Shown here piece by piece: positions 7,491-11,745 of a stretch of DNA of 11,745 nt (positions are counted from its first letter, which is position 1; the number at the start of each line of letters is the position of its first letter). The translations under genes were made by a program, and so were the position numbers. The notes beneath the pieces are model-generated. The model was not told the DNA's origin and searched no databases. It saw only the letters and a program-made list of their open reading frames with translations. Source of the DNA: CAZEJK01 sp964512045 (GTDB lineage Bacteria > Acidobacteriota > Thermoanaerobaculia > Thermoanaerobaculales > Sulfomarinibacteraceae); assembly GCA_964512045.1 (NCBI GenBank), contig CAZEJK010000156.1:1-11745 (forward strand), given 5' to 3'.

Positions 7491-7741
7491 GCCGCCTCCA
7501 GATGGGGATACTAACGCGGCCGCGGGCCGCAACCAAAGGGGTGCTCCGATGGCGCCGATCCCGCGCCCGCGTGGCTGTGAGGTACTCGGTGTTGGGTCTG
7601 GGCTCCCCCACCCATCCACCGGCCCTTACAGCGAGCGCCTCCAGCGCTCTTCGATGCCCGCAGCTTGCAGAGTGGGGACGTGGGGCGGGCGGCATGAACA
7701 CCTCGGAGTTCTGACCTGAGAGCTCAACCAGAGCTGCGTCC
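7491..7741. other. Intergenic gap splitting the minus-strand block
   Basis: This 251-bp gap lies between the stop of the 706-aa gene and the start of the coiled-coil gene, in contrast to the 7-12 nt gaps or overlaps elsewhere in the block. It holds the candidate promoter near its downstream end. A minus-strand reading frame starting inside the 706-aa gene crosses it but is Arg/Pro/Ala-rich and has no ribosome binding site. No terminator was found. Confidence 0.5.
7508..7536 (-). promoter_or_regulatory. Candidate promoter for the coiled-coil/ATPase/helicase unit
   Basis: On the minus strand a TTGGTT hexamer (7531-7536) lies exactly 17 bases before TAGTAT (7508-7513, four of six matches to TATAAT). 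Transcription would begin about 10-13 bases upstream of the coiled-coil ATG at 7490, leaving room only for the GGAGG site. The -35 match is modest (TTG conserved), and the spacer contains the palindrome GCGGCCGC. Confidence 0.4.
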
Positions 7742-9862
7742 TCAGTCAGTCCGGTAGCGCGCACCTCGCGCGTGGCCGGTGAGGGTGACGCGATCGTCTC
7801 GGACAAGCCGCTTCAGGATCGCTTGCAGCTGCTTGCGGGCGATGCCGGTGGCCGAGGCCAGCTCGCCGAGGGTGGCGCCGCGGCCTCCGTTGGCAGATGC
7901 GCGCCGGATGGCCTCGAGGACGGTCTGCACTGTGGGCTCAGGAGGCTCGCTGCGTTGGGCTGTACGCCTGCTCGGCGTGGCAGCTGCCGGGGTCGTGCGA
8001 GGGGAGGGCTTTGATGCCGAACCGGGCGCAGATGCCGGCGGCTTGCTGAGTGCTTCGCCCAGGCGATGGACCGCAGCCTGAAGGTGGGCAGTGGCCCGCA
8101 GGGAGCTGTGCTCGGCGGGGAACGGTACGCCGAGCTCGCTCAACCGCTCCTCCACCTCCGCGAGATGGCCCTTGGGGACGAGGAGACGACCGTTGGAGAG
8201 GAGCTCGCCAACCTGGCCCAGCACCCCGTTGTCGACCAAGCCCTGAGCCACCACCGGGTCGAACGTGAGCACCACCGCCTCTGTGACCTCGGGAGGGTCG
8301 ATCACGCCTGCGTCCGCCAGGAGACGCGCCCGGGCGGCTGGGGGTACCTTTCTGCCCGTGAGATGTGGTTCCAGGCGCCTGAAGAAGGCGTTGACCTGGC
8401 GAAGGTTGGCCGCCTCTGTCTGGGCGTCGTCGATGTCCAGCTGCTCCGGCGTGACCTGGACGCTCGATGCGGTGGGTTGTGCTCCCAGTTCGACCAGGAT
8501 CTGCTGGTATCGGAGGTCGTGTGGGCCGTCGCGACGGGTCAGCGTCAGGTCGTCGGAGAGGCTTGCGGTGTCTTCAGGCCGCGTCGAGTAGTCGATCGAG
8601 CGCCACGCCTTTCCGACACGCGCCTCGAGCGCAGCGTCGAAAGCCAGCGCATGTCCGATCAGGAGGTCGCCGACCTCGCGCAGACCGTGCTGCTTCAGCG
8701 CTGCCGCCTCCTCGTGTGTGAGCGTGCTCAGCTCGAGGGCACAGATGTCGGGCTCGACCCTGACCGGGCGCGAGGTCTCGATCGCCTGTCGGAGAGACTC
8801 TTCAAGCGCTGCTGGGGGCGGCTCTGAGGCCAGGCTTCGGAACCGCTGGCGCACGGCTTCTTCGGGCTCTCCTGCATGCAGCGTGCGCGTGATCGTTCTC
8901 TCGTCGATGGCGAATGTCCCCGCAGGCTCCACGGCCTCGGCAAGGGAGCCGATGAGCAGGCTCGCGAGCTCCTGATCCTGTTGGGCGGTGGCGATCAGAT
9001 GGTTCGGCTCCTGCCAACGAAGGGCTCCGTGTAGGTCGACGCTCAGGTGACCGAGGTGATGGGAGTCCGACCAGCCACGCAGGGCCTGAGCCCCGATCGG
9101 TGTGAGCCTTGTGTAGCTCGAGGGGTCCCCGATGCCGCGAGCGCAGATGCCGACCTCCGTGAGCAGCCCGAGGAGGTTGGAGACCAGTGCCCACACAACG
9201 CCCTGGATCATCTGCTCACGGTTGTTTCGCGGGAGCCCGTACCCAACGTACCGGAGACGCACGAGCTCGTCACCGGCGACCTCCAAGTCGAGATTCTCGG
9301 CGAGGGCGGCGTCCTCGAACCACTCGCTTGAGCTTGCTGAGCCCTCGGCGACGTCGATGAGTCGATCGATGATGGACTCCGCGACGTGCCGCACAGCTTC
9401 GCTCCTGGCAGATCCCCGTAGCAGAAAGAGATACATGCGAAACTCGTGGCCGGCTGGGAGCTGTGAGTCGAGATGCACGTGTGCGGAGGACCTCATGACG
9501 CCGGTGATCGTGGGGAACAGGTAGAAAGGCTCCGTGACAAGCAGCCTGGATCGCGACGTTCGGAACCAGAAGTCCTGATCATCGTCCGTGACGAGGAGAC
9601 CTGTCCACCACGCAAGACATAACCACGAGTGTGGTCCAAGCGCAGTGGAGATGCCGCTCGAGCGGATCAGCTCATCGAACCGCTTGGTGAAGCCCGTGCG
9701 CATGGTGTTGTCGACGGTGAACGGCTGAGGATGCTCGTCAACCGCCTGGCAGATGGCGCGCAGGGCTTGGATCACCGTCCACGCAGACCGCTCGCGGGCA
9801 GCGCGGATCGAACCCTGTGGCCTCGAGCGGTTCTCCATCCAGCGAGGTCTCGGAGCTCTCAT
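7742..9862 (-). CDS. Protein with XPB N-terminal-like helicase-associated domain and winged helix
   Basis: A 706-aa soluble protein without P-loop or helicase motifs. Residues about 222-390 resemble the helicase-associated module found N-terminal in XPB/Ssl2-like proteins (Pfam Helicase_C_3 type): LLTEVGI (233-239), YTRLTPIGAQAL (250-261), then TFAIDERTITRTLHAG (316-331), the EEAVRQRFRSLASEPPP segment, and VRVEPDICALEL (367-378). Residues 526-580 contain a small alpha/beta unit (VVLTFDPVVAQGLV; RLLVPKGHL; LSELGV). A Pro/Ser/Ala linker (604-642) leads to a winged-helix-like domain (about 643-706; ATLGELASATGIARKQLQAI at 663-682). The N-terminal 220 residues are unrecognised. The protein could bind DNA or act as an adaptor for the helicase or ATPase encoded downstream. 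The ATG at 9862 overlaps the previous stop (ATGA), implying coupling. Gene is certain; the XPB-like call is by eye. Confidence 0.85.
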   Translation of the reverse strand: MRAPRPRWMENRSRPQGSIRAARERSAWTVIQALRAICQAVDEHPQPFTVDNTMRTGFTKRFDELIRSSGISTALGPHSWLCLAWWTGLLVTDDDQDFWFRTSRSRLLVTEPFYLFPTITGVMRSSAHVHLDSQLPAGHEFRMYLFLLRGSARSEAVRHVAESIIDRLIDVAEGSASSSEWFEDAALAENLDLEVAGDELVRLRYVGYGLPRNNREQMIQGVVWALVSNLLGLLTEVGICARGIGDPSSYTRLTPIGAQALRGWSDSHHLGHLSVDLHGALRWQEPNHLIATAQQDQELASLLIGSLAEAVEPAGTFAIDERTITRTLHAGEPEEAVRQRFRSLASEPPPAALEESLRQAIETSRPVRVEPDICALELSTLTHEEAAALKQHGLREVGDLLIGHALAFDAALEARVGKAWRSIDYSTRPEDTASLSDDLTLTRRDGPHDLRYQQILVELGAQPTASSVQVTPEQLDIDDAQTEAANLRQVNAFFRRLEPHLTGRKVPPAARARLLADAGVIDPPEVTEAVVLTFDPVVAQGLVDNGVLGQVGELLSNGRLLVPKGHLAEVEERLSELGVPFPAEHSSLRATAHLQAAVHRLGEALSKPPASAPGSASKPSPRTTPAAATPSRRTAQRSEPPEPTVQTVLEAIRRASANGGRGATLGELASATGIARKQLQAILKRLVRDDRVTLTGHARGARYRTD

Positions 9863-10110
9863 GAGGACGTGTCCTCTGGGTGATCCGGGAGAACGTCCAC
9901 GACGTCCAGCTCGAGCTCTGCGAGCCGACGGCGGAGGAGGCGAAGAGCTGACCTCGGGAAGAGCGCTTCCGTGGCGGTCAGTCGGCGCACGCAGCGATCT
10001 GCGAGGTTCGAGCGCGCGACGAGCTGATCGAGCTGCTCCGGCTCACAGGCCCGGACCAGCACCAGGTTGCGGTGGACCGGGAGTGGGGCTCGTCTGTCTC
10101 GGGCGGTCAC
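9859..10110 (-). CDS. Small 83-aa protein resembling a helicase-associated module
   Basis: A small basic protein at the head of the minus-strand block. Residues 15-69 (NLVLVRACEPEQLDQLV; ALFPRSALRLL; LAELELDVV) follow the same hydrophobic pattern as residues 527-580 of the 706-aa protein that it overlaps, and look like the compact alpha/beta unit seen at the end of helicase-associated regions. The GTG start at 10110 has GGAGG six bases upstream, a strong site that supports real translation. Its TGA overlaps the next ATG (ATGA). It may be a separate subunit that binds like, or competes with, the matching module in its neighbour, or a split-off piece of it. Function unknown. Confidence 0.7.
   Translation of the reverse strand: MTARDRRAPLPVHRNLVLVRACEPEQLDQLVARSNLADRCVRRLTATEALFPRSALRLLRRRLAELELDVVDVLPDHPEDTSS
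9863..9876 (-). repeat. Palindrome next to the 706-aa protein's start codon
   Basis: GAGGAC and GTCCTC, two bases apart, form a perfect six-base inverted repeat ending at the base just before the ATG at 9862. It contains the only plausible ribosome binding site (GAGGA) and lies within the last codons of the 83-aa gene. It could be an operator or a coupling element that opens when ribosomes finish the upstream gene; this is inferred. Confidence 0.35.
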
Positions 10111-10179
10111 AAGGCGCCTCCGCTCGACCGCGGGAGCCTGGGGCTGTCAGGTTGCAGCTGCCATGTCCTCATTGGTGTG

Positions 10180-10208
10180 AGTGTAGCGGAGCTGCGGCCC
10201 CGTGACAC
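10180..10208 (-). promoter_or_regulatory. Candidate promoter for the 83-aa/706-aa unit
   Basis: Minus-strand GTGTCA (10203-10208, four of six to TTGACA) and TACACT (10180-10185, four of six to TATAAT) are separated by exactly 17 bases. Transcription would start near 10173, giving a leader of about 60 bases before the GTG at 10110. It lies back to back with the candidate promoter of the radical SAM gene. Confidence 0.4.
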
Positions 10209-10229
10209 GGTGGTTCGAGCAAGACCGGT

Positions 10230-10235
10230 TAGAAT
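10230..10235 (+). promoter_or_regulatory. Candidate -10 box for a leaderless radical SAM transcript
   Basis: TAGAAT (five of six to TATAAT) ends nine bases before the ATG at 10244, so the predicted transcription start falls at or next to the start codon. No ribosome binding site precedes that ATG, which fits a leaderless mRNA. The -35 region (about 10207-10212) is poor and overlaps the -35 of the opposing promoter. Confidence 0.4.
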
Positions 10236-10243
10236 CGTCGGCG

Positions 10244-11128
10244 ATGATCGGACCCAGCTACGTCGAACCGCTCTTTCGACCGCCCTCCGAGGCCGGGTCG
10301 CTGATCCTGCAGCTGACGATCGGCTGCTCGTGGAACCGGTGCACGTTCTGCGGGATGTATCGCAGCGAGGAGTACCGGGTGCGCCCCGCGGCCGAGATCG
10401 TCGACGAGGTCCGCGCGCTGGCGCCCGCCGCGGGGGCGGTACGACGGGTGTTCCTGGCTGACGGGGACGCGCTGGCGGCGCCGTTCGATGTGCTGGAGGA
10501 GGTGCTAGCCGGCATCCGAGCGTGGCTGCCGGACGTCCAGCGCGTTGGAGTCTACGGTGACTCGCGAGCGATCTTGCGCCACGGTGCAGAGGGACTCGCC
10601 AAGCTCAGATCTCTCGGGCTCGGGATCGTGTACTTCGGCGCCGAGAGCGGCGACGCCGAGACGTTGCGGCAGATCCGGAAAGGGGCGACAGTCGAACGGC
10701 AGCTGGATGCGTGTCATCTTGTCCGTGATGCCGGACTCAAGCTGTCGTTGATGATCTTGCTCGGGGTGGCCGGTCGTGAGCGCTCCCATGCGCACGCTCG
10801 CGGCAGCGGTGCGTTTCTCAATGCCGCGGCTCCGACCTACGGTGCTGCCTTGACCGTCACTCCAGTCCCCGGCACAGAGCTCGCAACGGCGATCGCTCAC
10901 GGAGAGCTGCAGCTGCCCGATCGCTGGGGGATGCTCGCCGAGCTTCGCTGGATGCTCGAGGAGATGGACGGCTACCGAGGTTTGTTCCATGCCAACCACG
11001 CCTCCAACTACCTTCCGCTGAAGCTCCGGCTCCCGCGCGACCGCGCTGGCGCCCTCGAGCTCATCGACCGGGTGCTGGCAACCCGCGACGAGGAGCTGCT
11101 CCGGCCGGAGTGGGCGAGGGGACTGTAG
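10244..11128 (+). CDS. Radical SAM enzyme with CX4CX2C motif, uncharacterised family
   Basis: A 294-aa radical S-adenosylmethionine enzyme; reductive cleavage of SAM at a [4Fe-4S] cluster is expected, but the substrate is unknown. The cluster cysteines are Cys28, Cys33 and Cys36 in GCSWNRCTFCGMYR, a CX4CX2C spacing rather than the usual CX3CX2C. FLADGD (70-75) follows the second strand and YFGAESGD (130-137) is the SAM-contacting GxES segment, followed by TLRQIRKG. LMILLGVAG (169-177), LTVTPVPGTEL (203-213) and NHASNYLPLKLRLP (251-264) are hallmarks of a widespread uncharacterised COG1032-like radical SAM family. No B12-binding domain or auxiliary-cluster cysteine motif is apparent. The ATG at 10244 is preferred over 10202 because a -10 box lies between them and the family N-terminus begins near it. 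It diverges from the defence-like block and need not be functionally related to it. Confidence 0.9.
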   Translation: MIGPSYVEPLFRPPSEAGSLILQLTIGCSWNRCTFCGMYRSEEYRVRPAAEIVDEVRALAPAAGAVRRVFLADGDALAAPFDVLEEVLAGIRAWLPDVQRVGVYGDSRAILRHGAEGLAKLRSLGLGIVYFGAESGDAETLRQIRKGATVERQLDACHLVRDAGLKLSLMILLGVAGRERSHAHARGSGAFLNAAAPTYGAALTVTPVPGTELATAIAHGELQLPDRWGMLAELRWMLEEMDGYRGLFHANHASNYLPLKLRLPRDRAGALELIDRVLATRDEELLRPEWARGL

Positions 11129-11161
11129 GAGTTATGAGTTCAGAGTTTTGAGTTCTGAGTT
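11129..11161. repeat. Tandem heptamer repeat GAGTTNN
   Basis: Five GAGTT cores are spaced exactly seven bases apart (11129, 11136, 11143, 11150, 11157), the two intervening bases varying (AT, CA, TT, CT). The tract starts at the base immediately after the radical SAM stop codon. Short degenerate heptamer tracts of this kind are known in intergenic DNA of some Chloroflexota and cyanobacteria. Confidence 0.85.
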
Positions 11162-11198
11162 CCGCCCACCCACCCCGGGGACCTGCTTCGGTGGGCGG
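11162..11198 (+). terminator. Stem-loop downstream of the radical SAM gene
   Basis: CCGCCCACC (11162-11170) and GGTGGGCGG (11190-11198) form a perfect nine-base stem around a 19-base loop, 33 bases after the stop codon and directly after the heptamer tract. It could end or protect the radical SAM transcript. No T run follows, so it is not a canonical intrinsic terminator. Confidence 0.4.
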
Positions 11199-11598
11199 CA
11201 GGGTGGCTCTCTGGGGCATCTGGGAGGGTACGCAACCCGACTGATCGCGTCTGTGCGATGACCTACAAGCTCATCGGTCCGTGAGCTCAGCGTCATGCCC
11301 AACGGCACCGCCGGGGGCCGCGGGCCGGCATCCAGATGGCCGGGGCCTGGTCCCGGTCCGGATCCGGGCCGCTGCGTCGTCGCTTCTGCCACGCCTCCTC
11401 GTCTCGATTGGCCCTCACGCTCGCCTACACGTGCTTCCGATTTCAACCCATGTCAGAACGACCCCCCGACTGTACCCCGGATGCCGACAGCCCGGCTTCG
11501 CTCGGAGAGCTACGCCGTGGCACGGCCGGTCCCGGACTCACGAACGTCCGGCCATCGTGCCGACCCGCCATAGCACGCTGGCCATCGCTCAGTCGATT
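11199..11598. other. Non-coding stretch, nothing recognised
   Basis: This GC-rich stretch holds no supported gene. Open frames across it are Pro/Arg/Gly/Ser-rich, lack ribosome binding sites and carry no family motif. No tRNA cloverleaf or other RNA gene was recognised. It may contain degraded coding sequence that can no longer be recognised. Confidence 0.5.
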
Positions 11599-11740
11599 GG
11601 ACCGCGGACGTCCCGTCCGCAGCATCGGGCTCGCTGCACGGTCCGATGCGGACCAGAGGTCCGCGGTCCGTGCATGGACGGCGGCACATTGGCACGCCAC
11701 ATCCTCCGATAGGACCGCGGACGTCTCGTCCGCAGCGTCG
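11599..11740. repeat. REP-like palindromic repeat cluster
   Basis: Two 29-base near-identical direct repeats (11599-11627 and 11712-11740, two mismatches, offset 113) each carry the palindrome GCGGACG-loop-CGTCCGC (stems 11604-11620 and 11717-11733). Between them lie a related palindrome GCGGACC-AGA-GGTCCGC (11648-11664) and a pair GCATCGG/CCGATGC (11622-11649). The layout resembles bacterial REP/BIME clusters. The second copy ends five bases before the window edge, so the array may continue. Confidence 0.8.
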
Positions 11741-11745
11741 AGCTT

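Noticed and set aside
7491..7619. 43-residue N-terminal extension of the coiled-coil protein
   Set aside because: Low-complexity Gly/Pro/Arg sequence, while ATG 7490 has a well-placed GGAGG.
8066..8827. 253-codon plus-strand open frame
   Set aside because: Shadow of the 706-aa gene; no family motif and no ribosome binding site.
10202..10243. Upstream GTG start adding 14 residues to the radical SAM protein
   Set aside because: The added residues overlap the likely -10 box and are not typical of the family N-terminus; ATG 10244 fits better.
11281..11712. 143-codon plus-strand open frame at the right end
   Set aside because: Runs through the palindromic repeats, has no ribosome binding site, and its composition is Pro/Arg/Ser-rich.

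Overview
The window is high-GC bacterial DNA (roughly two thirds G+C by eye, with strong G/C at third codon positions). No rRNA, tRNA, CRISPR array, transposase or phage structural gene is visible. A five-unit GAGTTNN heptamer tract and a cluster of GCGGACG/CGTCCGC palindromes at the right end, together with a leaderless-looking start, would suit a Chloroflexota organism of the Thermomicrobia/Sphaerobacter kind. That is inference only; a high-GC actinomycete is not excluded.

Left edge (1-1581): a rhodanese-domain protein runs off the left end on the minus strand, diverging from an intact short-chain dehydrogenase/reductase (SDR) on the plus strand. The 329-bp gap between them contains several possible RNA hairpins. 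The SDR converges on the next block.

Centre (1699-10110, all minus strand) is the interesting part. In transcription order it encodes: an 83-aa protein; a 706-aa protein with an XPB/Ssl2 N-terminal-like (helicase-associated) middle and a C-terminal winged-helix-like domain; a 251-bp gap with a candidate promoter; a 280-aa coiled-coil-rich protein of unknown family; a 441-aa intact BREX-type (BrxC/BrxD, DUF2791-like) P-loop ATPase; a second BREX-type ATPase fused to an N-terminal UvrD/PcrA Tudor-like domain, broken by a frameshift where its Walker B motif should be; and a 688-aa Lhr/BrxHI-like superfamily 2 helicase. Gaps are 7 and 12 nt or there are start/stop overlaps (ATGA, TTGA), so these look like two co-directional transcription units. 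The pairing of a BREX-type ATPase with an Lhr-like helicase is shared with type 2 BREX (BrxD plus BrxHI) and, in general terms, with the Shango defence system. Here there is no methylase, PglZ, PglW, TerB or recognisable nuclease, and two extra unknown proteins are present. It is a reasonable candidate for an undescribed antiviral or DNA-maintenance module.

Right edge (10244-11745): a divergent radical SAM enzyme with a CX4CX2C cluster motif, transcribed from a region where its promoter appears back to back with that of the central block. It is followed by about 600 bp of non-coding DNA holding a heptamer repeat, a 9-bp stem-loop and REP-like palindromes.
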